Positions 44,335-52,933 of a DNA stretch of 64,000 nt are shown in pieces (the stretch's first letter is position 1; every line of letters starts with the position of its first letter). The translations under genes and the position numbers were made by a program. Below the pieces are notes generated by a model. It had not been told where the DNA came from, did no database searches, and was given only the letters and a program-made list of their open reading frames with translations. Origin of the DNA: Hyphomicrobium sp. 99 (lineage in GTDB: Bacteria > Pseudomonadota > Alphaproteobacteria > Rhizobiales > Hyphomicrobiaceae); assembly GCF_000384335.2 (NCBI RefSeq), contig NZ_KQ031382.1:2491545-2555544 (forward strand), in the 5' to 3' direction.

Positions 44335-44954
44335 AAACCGGAACACTAATCCGCACCGTTGCTGCGGCACTCGTACTCATTGGGGCGCCCGCGAGCGCCG
44401 ATGCACATCTCATCAACACGTCCCTCGGCGACTTTTACGGGGGCGTGCTTCATCCGCTCTCCGGTCCCCAGGACGTGGTGCCGTGGTTTGCGCTCGCGAT
44501 ACTTGCCGCGATTCAGGGTCCGCGCAACGCGCGCTGGTTGCTGTTCGTATTTCCGATCGCGCTTGTGGGAGGAGCACTGCTGTCGGTCGTTGCACCGGCT
44601 TTGCCGATCTCACCCGCATGGAGCCTTGCAGTCATCGTCGTCACGGGCCTGGCTGTTGCGGCAGCCGCCAAGCTTCCGTTCCCGGTCTTTCTCAGCCTCG
44701 TGACGCTCATCGCGCTGCTGCACGGCTATTACAACGGCCAAGCGATGACGCAAGACACCGACCACTTCCTATTCATCTGCGGGATCGCCGCTGTCGGTTA
44801 TGTATTCGTTACGTTAATTACGGCCCTCGCCATATCGTTCCGCCAGGGCGGCGGCGAATGGCGACTGATCGCGCTGCGGGCAAGCGGGAGCTGGGTCGCA
44901 GCGGTGGGCATCATAATGGTGGGACTGCAACTGCGCACTTCTTCACCCATGTAA
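44331..44954 (+). CDS. HupE-like membrane protein 3 with degenerate metal motif
   Basis: 207 residues from TTG 44331, overlapping the previous stop by 4 bases. Signal then DAHLINTSLGDFYGGVLHPLSGPQDVVPWFALAILA: the HPxxGxDH motif of HupE is seen as HPLSGPQD, losing the DH pair. A LLHGYYNGQAM segment parallels FHGYAHG of copy 2. Six hydrophobic helices. Possibly a partner subunit rather than an independent transporter, which is inference. Last gene of the unit. Confidence 0.78.
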   Translation: MKTGTLIRTVAAALVLIGAPASADAHLINTSLGDFYGGVLHPLSGPQDVVPWFALAILAAIQGPRNARWLLFVFPIALVGGALLSVVAPALPISPAWSLAVIVVTGLAVAAAAKLPFPVFLSLVTLIALLHGYYNGQAMTQDTDHFLFICGIAAVGYVFVTLITALAISFRQGGGEWRLIALRASGSWVAAVGIIMVGLQLRTSSPM

Positions 44955-45182
44955 GACAGCCCGGCGCGGCCGCCGCCACAGATCTGTTTGGCGGCACACT
45001 TCATCCGCGCGCAGACGGCGACGAAGAAGTCTTGGATGCTATTATCCGTGCGGGTACGAGCCGAAAGCGATGGCGCGCTTTAAAGAGCCGTCGCCGCGTT
45101 GTTCTTTAGCCAATCGACACTGGCAGACGGGGACTTGGTGGAGAGGGCGTTTGACCCGAAGCTGAATCTTGACGGCACGCCG

Positions 45183-45488
45183 TCACCGCTCCTCGAGCAA
45201 CTCACCGACGAGCTCCCGCAACTTCTCTTTGGCATCTTCCAATGCGGCGCGCCCCTGGGCCGTTGTGCGATAGAGGCGCCGCGAGGTGCGTCCCATCCGT
45301 TTTTCGCGTGAACGAAGATAACCCTTCCGCTCTAATGCATGCAGCATCGGATAGAGAGTGCCCGCGCTAAGGCGATAGCCGTGCCGCGCGAGTTCCTCAG
45401 TGATCCATTGCCCGTAGACCTCGCCTTCCGCGGCATGATGCACGATGTGAAGCCGTATGAAGCCGGACAGCAAATCCTGATGGGCCAT
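45183..45488 (-). CDS. PadR family transcriptional regulator
   Basis: 101 residues with a PadR winged helix: LHIVHHAAEGEVYGQWITEELARHGYRLSAGTLYPMLHALERKGYLRS, ending in a short dimerisation helix. Binds DNA and is often self-repressed, releasing on small molecules. Upstream DNA has three CGATAG-type half sites. Divergent from the multicopper oxidase fragment and chrA, so it may have controlled them. Confidence 0.9.
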   Translation of the reverse strand: MAHQDLLSGFIRLHIVHHAAEGEVYGQWITEELARHGYRLSAGTLYPMLHALERKGYLRSREKRMGRTSRRLYRTTAQGRAALEDAKEKLRELVGELLEER

Positions 45489-45537
45489 CGTCAGTTCTCT
45501 TCACTCCTATACGATTATGAGGTAACGAACTCGAATT

Positions 45538-45635
45538 CCGATAGTGTAGATCCCACATCGGCGCCAGCCAAGAAGAAGAGTTGACTATGACGTTATCGGC
45601 TCTCACTATCGATTTTAGATATTGATGGCCGATAG
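45538..45635. promoter_or_regulatory. Inverted CGATAG repeats, candidate PadR operators
   Basis: CGATAGTG (45538-45545) and its complement CACTATCG (45604-45611) form an 8-bp inverted pair; CTATCG (45606-45611) with CGATAG (45630-45635) forms a second pair with an 18-base spacer. They sit between the padR start and the multicopper oxidase/chrA side. The repeat is seen directly; use by the adjacent PadR is inferred. Confidence 0.5.
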
Positions 45636-45653
45636 TTATAAGAAGGGTCGAGC

Positions 45654-45836
45654 ATGTCCTGGACCGACGTGATGCGAACGAGCGCTCCCGGATCCGTTCT
45701 CAAGGACGTCGTGATGCTCGGCGGGTTTCAGGAGATCGAATTCGACTTCGTCGCCGACAATCCAGGTATGACCCTCTTCCACTGTCACCAGCTGCACATG
45801 GACTTCGGGTTTATGACGCTTTTTAATTATGCGTAA
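45654..45836 (+). pseudogene. C-terminal fragment of a multicopper oxidase
   Basis: 60 residues. FHCHQLHMDFGFM is the type 1/trinuclear copper motif (HCHxxxHxxxGxM) that ends multicopper oxidases, preceded by FVADNPGMTLFHC. The several hundred residues expected upstream, with the other copper ligands, are absent, so this is a 5'-truncated remnant even though an ATG with AGAAGGG remains. The stop directly precedes chrA. Confidence 0.8.
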
Positions 45837-47081
45837 GTGAAACAGCCCGTGACCATCGCCGCGAACACGATCACCAAAGACGAGGACCGACGGACAGGTT
45901 CGCCATTGGAAGTCCTCCTTGTTTTTTTGCGGCTGGGCCTCACGTCATTTGGCGGGCCTATCGCGCATATCGGGTATTTCCGCGAGGAGTTCGTGGTTCG
46001 CCGCCGTTGGCTCGACGAGCAGGCTTACGCCGATCTCGTCGGGCTATGTCAGTTCCTGCCCGGCCCCGCGAGCAGCCAGGTTGGATTTTCCATCGGCCTA
46101 ATGCGCGCCGGCTATATCGGCGGCCTTGCGGCATGGATCGGCTTCACGTTGCCGTCTGCCATCGCGCTCGTGCTCTTTGCATATGGCGCGCACGCGCTCA
46201 GCGGCCCGACCGGTATCGGGCTGCTGCACGGGCTCAAGCTCGTTGCCGTCGCAATCGTCGCCCAGGCCGTATGGGGCATGGCACGCACCCTATGTCCCGA
46301 CCGCGAACGGGCTTCCATTGCGCTCGTAGCCGCGATGGTCATCCTGTTCAGTTCGTCTTCAACCGCGCAGATCGCGGCTATCGCACTGGGTGGAATCGCG
46401 GGGCCATGGCTTTGCCGCGGGGCGCCGCCGCCAGCAACTGGACATATCTCTGTGCCGGTCTCGCGCACCGTAAGTCTCTTGGCGCTCTCCGCCTTCTTTC
46501 TCCTGCTCGTCGGCCTTCCCCTCATGCGTGGGCTCGGAATATTGCAGGGCATAACATTCTTTGATGCGTTCTACCGCTCTGGCGCGCTGGTCTTCGGCGG
46601 CGGTCACGTGGTGCTGCCGCTGCTGCGTGAGGCGTTTGTAACGCCCGGCTGGGTGAGCAACGATGCTTTCCTGACTGGCTATGGCGCCGCGCAGGCCGTT
46701 CCCGGACCACTCTTCACCTTCGCAGCCTATCTTGGCGCCATCGTGCAGCCATCGACCTACGGGATCGCGGGCGCTGCACTCGGCCTGATCGGCATCTTCC
46801 TTCCCGGCATGCTGATCCTTATCGGCGCATTGCCCTTCTGGGATACCTTCCGCAGGCGCGCCGGCGCACAGGCCGTGATGCGCGGCGTCAATGCAGCGGT
46901 GGTCGGATTGCTTGGCGCGGCGCTTTACAATCCGGTCTGGGTTAGCTCGGTTAAGACGCCTGGGGATTTTGCAATCGCGCTCATCGGCTTTGTCCTACTC
47001 ACCGTCTGGCGCGCACCACCTCTCCTCGTCGTTATCGTTAGCGCCATCGGTGGCATCGTTCTTGTGCAAGTCGTGACATGA
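45837..47081 (+). CDS. chrA: Chromate transporter ChrA
   Basis: 414 residues, full-length bidomain CHR protein. The first half has FLRLGLTSFGGPIAHIGYFREEFV and LCQFLPGPASSQVGFSIG; the second repeats FYRSGALVFGGGHVVLPLLREAFV and GYGAAQAVPGPLFTFAAYLG. It exports chromate using the proton motive force. GTG start immediately after the oxidase fragment. No chrB regulator or other chr genes flank it. Intact between two pseudogenes. Confidence 0.93.
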   Translation: MKQPVTIAANTITKDEDRRTGSPLEVLLVFLRLGLTSFGGPIAHIGYFREEFVVRRRWLDEQAYADLVGLCQFLPGPASSQVGFSIGLMRAGYIGGLAAWIGFTLPSAIALVLFAYGAHALSGPTGIGLLHGLKLVAVAIVAQAVWGMARTLCPDRERASIALVAAMVILFSSSSTAQIAAIALGGIAGPWLCRGAPPPATGHISVPVSRTVSLLALSAFFLLLVGLPLMRGLGILQGITFFDAFYRSGALVFGGGHVVLPLLREAFVTPGWVSNDAFLTGYGAAQAVPGPLFTFAAYLGAIVQPSTYGIAGAALGLIGIFLPGMLILIGALPFWDTFRRRAGAQAVMRGVNAAVVGLLGAALYNPVWVSSVKTPGDFAIALIGFVLLTVWRAPPLLVVIVSAIGGIVLVQVVT

Positions 47082-47082
47082 G

Positions 47083-47869
47083 GTGAAGGGCCCATGGCCA
47101 AGGCCAGCGACGCAAGGATATTTTGCCGGCCTGTCGAGAAACACGTTTCTTCTCGCCTTTTCTAGCCTGTTCGCTGACATCTCAACAGAGATGCTCTACC
47201 CGGTCCTGCCCGTCTTTCTGACGCAAACGCTCAAAGCGAGCGGCAGCATCGTGGGCCTGGTCGACGGTTTTGCCCAGGGCCACACAGAATATCGTGCAGG
47301 GCTTTTCGGGTGCGCTGTCGGACAAGCTGCAAAAACGCAAGCCCATCGCGCTGGCCGGCTAATTCCTGGCGGCCATCGCCAAGCCGCTGATGGAGCTTTC
47401 TTCGGTCTGGCAAGGTGTGTTCGGCGCGCGGTTCCTCGACCGGCTCGGCGCTGGCACCTGCTCTGCCCCGCGAGATGCGCTCATCGCATCATCGGTGGAG
47501 GAGAAAGACAGAGGCCGGGCCTTCGGGCTTGAGGGCTTCGGCGACAATGCAGGCGCATTCCTCGGGCCGCTGCTTGCCGTGTATCTCCTCTATGCGCTGC
47601 ACGTCGAGATCCGCACCATCTTCTATCTCGCGATCATCCCCGGCCTGTTAGCCTTATTGATGGTGCTGCTCGTCCAGGAGCAGCCGGTGACGGTGGCTGC
47701 CAAGTCAAAGATCGACGTCAGCCTCCGGCGGTTACCGATCGGCTATTGGAAATATCTGCTGGCGACGGCTATTTTCGGGATTGGCAATTCCAGCAACGCG
47801 TTTCTGATCCTGCGGACACAGGACAACGGTGCTTCCCTCGAAACGACGATCCTTATCTACGCGGCGTTT
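47083..47869 (+). pseudogene. MFS transporter, frameshifted and truncated
   Basis: Starts well (LSRNTFLLAFSSLFADISTEMLYPVLPVFLTQTLKA). A one-base insertion near 47279 (CAGGGCC) shifts the frame after LVDGFAQ, so residues TQNIVQGFSGALSDKLQKRK are only readable in another frame. That frame then meets TAA at 47360-47362 where Tyr is expected. Coding resumes as GVFGARFLDRLGAG down to ETTILIYAAF near 47867, where homology stops abruptly. About half of the transporter is missing. Follows chrA by 1 base. Confidence 0.88.
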
Positions 47870-47914
47870 TGGAGAAAACCCGGCGGCCCGCCGCGATGCT
47901 GGATGTTTGCTCCC

Positions 47915-49123
47915 TTACCGCACAAACTTAAAGAGCTTCACGTCAACGGTACCGGAGAGAAAACCGACTTCACAATACGTAAGATAATATTCCCACATAC
48001 GTCTGAACCTCTGATCGAAGCCCATGCTTTCGATGCGCGGCCAAGCACAAAGAAATCGCGACCGCCACTCAGCGAGCGTCCGAGCATAACTCATTCCGAA
48101 CGCCTCATCATGCACCAGCGTTAAGCCCGCCGCAGACGCCAATTCAGCTATCAGCGTGCTGGTAGGCAGCATACCGCCCGGAAAAATGTAGCGCTGAATA
48201 AAGTCCGGGTTCTTGCGGTAATTGGCGAAGCGCTTTTCATCGATGGTGATTGCTTGCAAGACCGCGATGCCGCCCTCCTTGAGAACACTGCGAAGTTTGG
48301 AGAAATAAGCCGGCCAAAATCGCTCGCCGACCGCTTCGATCATTTCGATGGAGGCGACACGATCGTAACGTCCCTCCACATCGCGGTAATCCTGCAGCCG
48401 TAAATCGGCAGCTCCGCTTTCTGCACGCGTTATTTGACCTTGCGCATAGGCAAGTTGCTCGCGCGACAAGGTCAACCCAGTGAGATGGCAGCCGTTGCTG
48501 ACGATGCGTGCCGCAAGCGAGCCCCATCCACAACCGATCTCAAGAACGCGCTCACCGCCTTCAAGGCCGAGCAGCTCGATGACGCGGTCAAGCTTACGGT
48601 TCTGGGCGTCCTCGAGTGTCTCCTCCCCCGTATAGATAGCGGAAGAATAATTCATGCCGGCATCGAGCCATGCCTGATAGAAAGAATTTCCAAGGTCGTA
48701 GTGGGCAGCGATATTCCGGCGGCTACCGCTTCGCGTGTTTTCTCGCCGAAGATGGCGAAACCGATTTTGCAGGCGTGTCAACCACGAACCCGCAGCAGCG
48801 CGTGCGAGCACTTGCTCGTTGACCATTGCCCACGCAAGGACCGCCTTCAAGTCCGGCGTCGACCACTCACCGGCGAGATAGGCATCGGCAAACCCGTGCT
48901 CGCCATCGAACAGCGTTCGCACGAGCGCGCGCCATGAGGAGACCTCGATGATGGCCTCCGGACCCGGGGCATCGCCGCGCCGGCGTATTACTCCACCGTC
49001 GGGCAGAGAAAGGTGCAATCCCCCCGCATCAATCGGCGGGATGCGTCGAGCGATGAGCCTCGCGAGAGGCGAGCGCGTTGGAAAACAATCGCCCAGCCGC
49101 AAGTTTACGGTCGTATCATTCAT
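47915..49123 (-). CDS. cfa: Cyclopropane-fatty-acyl-phospholipid synthase family methyltransferase
   Basis: 402 residues from ATG 49123, whose ATGA overlaps the DUF1365 stop (AGGAAA upstream); a longer frame to 49219 is a shadow. The C-terminal SAM domain has motif I VLEIGCGWGSLA, then YDRVASIEMIEAVGERFW and QRYIFPGGMLPT, typical of CFA enzymes that methylate unsaturated fatty acyl chains in phospholipid. In this operon it may instead make methylated or furan fatty acids. Third gene after the FAD enzyme and DUF1365. Confidence 0.88.
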   Translation of the reverse strand: MNDTTVNLRLGDCFPTRSPLARLIARRIPPIDAGGLHLSLPDGGVIRRRGDAPGPEAIIEVSSWRALVRTLFDGEHGFADAYLAGEWSTPDLKAVLAWAMVNEQVLARAAAGSWLTRLQNRFRHLRRENTRSGSRRNIAAHYDLGNSFYQAWLDAGMNYSSAIYTGEETLEDAQNRKLDRVIELLGLEGGERVLEIGCGWGSLAARIVSNGCHLTGLTLSREQLAYAQGQITRAESGAADLRLQDYRDVEGRYDRVASIEMIEAVGERFWPAYFSKLRSVLKEGGIAVLQAITIDEKRFANYRKNPDFIQRYIFPGGMLPTSTLIAELASAAGLTLVHDEAFGMSYARTLAEWRSRFLCAWPRIESMGFDQRFRRMWEYYLTYCEVGFLSGTVDVKLFKFVR

Positions 49124-49896
49124 TTGGATTTCCTGGCTGGCAGATCGCGGGGCACAACAGTTGCAACGCCATGATTGTAGACTTTCAGACCCTTCAGATA
49201 GAGACGCAGCGCGTGCCAATGAATCGCTGCCATCACTTTCAGGGTTAGAAATGGAAACGCGAGAAGTGCAGCGAGCAACGCTCCGTCGGTGAGCCTCCGC
49301 CTCGATCCGGAAAGAGCGGTCACGATCACGAGGCCCGAACCGTCGTAACCACGGATCGCCACGTTGATACGTTCGCCAGGTGCGACGACGCTGAACGCGT
49401 AGCGCAAGTCCATCCCGAGGAAAGGCGATACGTAGAAAGCCTTTTCACATCGCTGATTGATCGTTCCACTCGCGCCCTCGACAGGGATCACGTAGCTGTG
49501 ACGCTCGCCGAAAGTGTTGTGAACCTCATAGACGATGGCTTTCAGTTGGCCGCGCGCATCGTGGCAAAAATATATGCTGAGCGGATTGAAGACATAGCCG
49601 AGAATGCGGGGCATCGACAGCAGAAGGATCTTGCCGTCGGCGCTAACATTGGCTTTCCGCAAATGCTCTTGGATTTGTGCGTAAAGTGAAGCCTGCCCAC
49701 CGTCGCCATAATCTCGATCGTAAAAACTCAGCGCATTGAAGCGGTTTCGCGAGAACAACCACAGCGTCTTTGATAGCTTGTCGATTTCGCCCAGGTCGAG
49801 GAGGAGCCAGAACACGCGATAGCGCAACAGATGCAGCACGGGGCGGACCCGGCGATGCACCACGGAGCCAGAATAGAGAGCCGAACTCAACGTCAT
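49120..49896 (-). CDS. DUF1365 family protein
   Basis: 258 residues, standard length. Opening SALYSGSVVHRRVRPVLHLLRYRVFWLLLDL, then FNPLSIYFCHDARG and YVSPFLGMDLRYAF are the family signatures. It almost always sits between an FAD-dependent amine oxidase-like protein and a CFA-type methyltransferase, as here, with 4-base overlaps on both sides. Biochemical function unproven; a role in lipid modification is inferred from the operon. Confidence 0.9.
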   Translation of the reverse strand: MTLSSALYSGSVVHRRVRPVLHLLRYRVFWLLLDLGEIDKLSKTLWLFSRNRFNALSFYDRDYGDGGQASLYAQIQEHLRKANVSADGKILLLSMPRILGYVFNPLSIYFCHDARGQLKAIVYEVHNTFGERHSYVIPVEGASGTINQRCEKAFYVSPFLGMDLRYAFSVVAPGERINVAIRGYDGSGLVIVTALSGSRRRLTDGALLAALLAFPFLTLKVMAAIHWHALRLYLKGLKVYNHGVATVVPRDLPARKSK

Positions 49897-51236
49897 GCGG
49901 CAACCTCGTGCGGTTTGAAACCAGCACGAATAACAATGCGGCCGGATTCATCATCGACAGACCAGGGCCGCGGGCATCGAGGATCGATTTGTTCAGCGAC
50001 GGCGAGTCCGGCCTGCAGACCGTCTTCATGAAACCCATAACCAAAGTAGGATCCACAAAACCAAAGTCGGCGCTGCCCTTGCAGCGGCCATAGCATCTGC
50101 TGCGCGGCTATCGCAGCACTATTGAAGAGGGGGTGTTCGTAATAGGTCTCGTAATGGATGTCGTTCGGCTCCGACTGAGGATTGAGAGTGAGAAATATCT
50201 GCCGCTTTGTCTGAAGGCTCTGCAAGCGGTTCATCCAATAGGTGATGGTTGGCAACGCGCCGCCGCCGCCACGCGGCTCAATGTAATTCCAGCTCGACCA
50301 GACCGAACTCCGCTTCGGCATGAGGGAGGGATCTGCATGCAGGACGGCGCGGTTTCGGCTGTATCGGAACGCGCTAAGTGCAGCGCGCTCCTCAATGCTT
50401 GGGTCCACAAGAAGCGCGAGCGCTTGATCGGCATGAGTTGCGATGACGACATGATCGAATCTATCAACCCCGCCGCTCCGGTCCCTAATAAACACGGCTT
50501 GCTCGCCAGATCTGACATGGGTGATCGGGTTGCCAATATGGATGCGTTTACGAAACGACGACGTCAGCGTCTCGACGTAATTTCTGCTGCCCCCTGTTAC
50601 AGTGCGCCAGGCGGGCCTATCCGCTAGCTTTAGCAGGCCGTGATTGTCGTGAAACCGGATAAAGTTCGCGGCCGGATAATCGAGGATTGCGTGCGGCGGC
50701 GCCGACCAAATCGCGCCTGCCATCGGCAAGAGATGGTCCTCCCGGAAGGCCCTGCCATAACGGTTTTCATCGAGATACTGACCTAATGTAATGGATCGAT
50801 CTTCAAGGTTCGGAAGATCGAGAGGAGCATGTTGGTAGAACCTGCGGAGATCCCTCAGCATCGACCAAAAGCGGCCGCTAATGATGTTGCGCGGTTGCGC
50901 GAAGAGGCCCCTGAGGTTTGTCCCCGAATACTCGAGGCCGCCGCCGCGAAGAGAAACGGCGAGCGACATTTCTGTCGGCTGCGTTTGAACTTTGAGATGT
51001 TTGAAAAGGGCCGTCAAATTCGGGTAATTCATCTCATTGTAGACGATGAACCCGGTGTCGACGAATTGCTGGGAGTCTGGCAGGAGCACTGAATTCGAGT
51101 GTCCGCCGATTCTCCGGTCTTGTTCGTAAAGCGTCACGACATGCCGCTGGCTCAGAAGCCAAGCCGCCGACAGCCCGGCTATGCCGCTGCCGATCACGGC
51201 AATATTCAGTACTGCCTCGCCAGCAGAGTTGTACAT
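49893..51236 (-). CDS. FAD-dependent NAD(P)/FAD-binding oxidoreductase (amine oxidase-like)
   Basis: 447 residues with the N-terminal dinucleotide fold IAVIGSGIAGLSAAWLLSQRH, acidic partner EQDRRIGGHSNSV, and a C-terminal FCGSYFGYGFHEDGLQAG closing the FAD site. This group includes desaturase-like enzymes acting on acyl chains. Relatives are in the R. sphaeroides RpoE-ChrR regulon. It is the first gene of a three-gene operon and has an RpoE-type promoter 49 bases upstream of its start. Confidence 0.88.
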   Translation of the reverse strand: MYNSAGEAVLNIAVIGSGIAGLSAAWLLSQRHVVTLYEQDRRIGGHSNSVLLPDSQQFVDTGFIVYNEMNYPNLTALFKHLKVQTQPTEMSLAVSLRGGGLEYSGTNLRGLFAQPRNIISGRFWSMLRDLRRFYQHAPLDLPNLEDRSITLGQYLDENRYGRAFREDHLLPMAGAIWSAPPHAILDYPAANFIRFHDNHGLLKLADRPAWRTVTGGSRNYVETLTSSFRKRIHIGNPITHVRSGEQAVFIRDRSGGVDRFDHVVIATHADQALALLVDPSIEERAALSAFRYSRNRAVLHADPSLMPKRSSVWSSWNYIEPRGGGGALPTITYWMNRLQSLQTKRQIFLTLNPQSEPNDIHYETYYEHPLFNSAAIAAQQMLWPLQGQRRLWFCGSYFGYGFHEDGLQAGLAVAEQIDPRCPRPWSVDDESGRIVIRAGFKPHEVAA

Positions 51237-51284
51237 ATGAGCTCTCGCGACAGTTGCGGGGGGTAAGTCTTTGAACGCGCATTG

Positions 51285-51314
51285 GCATTACGAGCGCGAC
51301 CAAGTTTTGGATCA
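51285..51314 (-). promoter_or_regulatory. RpoE (ChrR-type) promoter for the FAD/DUF1365/cfa operon
   Basis: On the minus strand TGATCC (51314-51309), an 18-base spacer and TAATGC (51290-51285) match the R. sphaeroides RpoE pattern TGATCC-N18-TAAG/TAAN. About 49 bases upstream of the FAD oxidoreductase ATG. Sequence seen; sigma assignment inferred from the linked rpoE-chrR pair. Confidence 0.7.
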
Positions 51315-51322
51315 CCTCGCCG

Positions 51323-51352
51323 TGATCCATCACGATGCGGGAGGCGTAAGCA
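51323..51352 (+). promoter_or_regulatory. RpoE (ChrR-type) promoter for the DUF1295 gene
   Basis: TGATCC (51323-51328), an 18-base spacer and TAAGCA (51347-51352). It lies 8 bases from the opposing -35 element of the divergent operon and 75 bases before the DUF1295 start. Confidence 0.75.
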
Positions 51353-51427
51353 TTAGGTTCGCCCCGGATCGTTTATGGAAACGTTGACGCGTCGCGCTTC
51401 GAAGCCAATTTCTACCGCGGAAGCTGA

Positions 51428-52231
51428 ATGACGACATTATCCTTCATGATTGCCCTCATTTATGCGTTCGGCGCCCTCTCATTGGCCATGACTGTCGGAT
51501 GGTTGGCTTGGAGGAAAACGCGGAACTCCGGATGGATCGACACGACCTGGACTTTCGGCCTCGGACTGACGGCTATAACGGGCGCTTTGCTCGGCGGCGG
51601 ATTTTCCGGGCGCGCCATGCTCGTTTCAACATTGGTTTTCTTATGGGCCGGCCGGCTCGGGCTCCATATCGCTCAGAGAACGACAGCCATAACAGATGAT
51701 CCTCGCTATGCACGGCTCATTGCGGAGTGGGGACCGAATGCGGCGCGTCAGATGTTCTGGTTCGCGCAAAAACAAGCGTGGGTGAGTGTTCCCCTCGCGA
51801 TGTCGATTCTGTTAGCGGCTTGGAATCCGGCAGAAGGGTTACGCCTTCAGGATTTTCTTGGAGCCGTCGTGCTCATCGCCGCTATCGGCGGAGAAGCACT
51901 CGCCGACTGGCAGCTCAAGTGTTTTCGCGCAAATCCCGCGAATAAGGGCCGGGTCTACGATCGAGGTCTTTGGCGATTCTCTCGCCATCCCAACTATTTC
52001 TTCGAGTGGGTTTGCTGGCTCGCCTATCCGATCGCAGCCATAGATATCCAAGGCGGCTACCCTTGGGGCTGGCTAGCGATCTCCGGCCCGCTCGTCATGT
52101 ACTGGCTGCTCGTTCACGTCTCGGGCATACCGCTTCTTGAACTGCATATGCTGGCCCGATCGGGCGATGAGTTCCGCAAATATCAATCGCGCACCAACGC
52201 ATTTTTCCCAGGACCGCCACGGAGCGGTTGA
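51428..52231 (+). CDS. DUF1295 family membrane protein (steroid 5-alpha-reductase-like)
   Basis: 267 residues with about six membrane helices. The conserved C-terminal block is GLWRFSRHPNYFFEWVCWLAYPI, the isoprenylcysteine methyltransferase/steroid reductase-like fold that binds a nicotinamide or SAM cofactor. DUF1295 genes often neighbour FAD-DUF1365-CFA operons, consistent with lipid reduction or modification. Divergent from that operon and preceded by an RpoE-type promoter. Confidence 0.88.
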   Translation: MTTLSFMIALIYAFGALSLAMTVGWLAWRKTRNSGWIDTTWTFGLGLTAITGALLGGGFSGRAMLVSTLVFLWAGRLGLHIAQRTTAITDDPRYARLIAEWGPNAARQMFWFAQKQAWVSVPLAMSILLAAWNPAEGLRLQDFLGAVVLIAAIGGEALADWQLKCFRANPANKGRVYDRGLWRFSRHPNYFFEWVCWLAYPIAAIDIQGGYPWGWLAISGPLVMYWLLVHVSGIPLLELHMLARSGDEFRKYQSRTNAFFPGPPRSG

Positions 52232-52285
52232 TGAAATTGGCGGAGAGAGCATGACAGCAAAGGGATTAGCGGCGCTTTTGAATGT

Positions 52286-52684
52286 TCACGCGGAGAGGTA
52301 GCGCATCGCAACGCTTGCGGCCATGCAGGCAACACCGGTCGCCAACGCTCCCCACGCCATATCAACGACGGTGAGCGCTAAAGACCAATTCCGCAAGGTT
52401 GCATAATTCGTGAGGTCGTAAGTACCGTAAGCGACGGCGCCCAAAAATAGCCCACACAGGAATGCCGTCCGGGGCCCTGACGACACGCCTGGCAAAGCAC
52501 CGAAGAAGACAGCGCCTGCGGCGTAGAAGAGGTAAAAGACGATGGCAGGAGCCAGCCTCATGTTCGTCGCGGCGGAGTCACCGAGAACGGGAAGGTAGAG
52601 TTTGGGCACCGTGGTGCTCAGCCAGGCGAAATCCATCAATCCGAAAACGATGAGAAACGCCACGTAACCGATTAGAAAAGCCAT
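52286..52684 (-). CDS. DUF2177 family membrane protein
   Basis: 132 residues with four hydrophobic helices. Signatures: LMDFAWLSTTVPKLY, GLFLGAVAYGTYDLTNYATLRNW and VDMAWGALATG. DUF2177 proteins frequently accompany the ChrR-linked lipid genes. Function unknown. It is convergent with the DUF1295 gene (54-base gap); I found no RpoE-type promoter upstream. Confidence 0.85.
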   Translation of the reverse strand: MAFLIGYVAFLIVFGLMDFAWLSTTVPKLYLPVLGDSAATNMRLAPAIVFYLFYAAGAVFFGALPGVSSGPRTAFLCGLFLGAVAYGTYDLTNYATLRNWSLALTVVDMAWGALATGVACMAASVAMRYLSA

Positions 52685-52933
52685 TATGACCTGACACCCA
52701 CCATCGATTTCAATTCGATTTATCTCAACCCGCTCGCCGAATATTTGGGTTGGGGTTCAGCGTGCGCCTTGACGGCAGTCGGCGACGGACAGCCAGCTCA
52801 ACACCCGCGAATATCGCAACGAGAGCTAAGCACAACATTGGCGAGACAATGGGCATGCTAACGTCCTTTTGTGATCGATATTCTTGCTACGTGCGGAACA
52901 CACATTTGGATCTCCTGCCTTCGAAGCGTTCAA

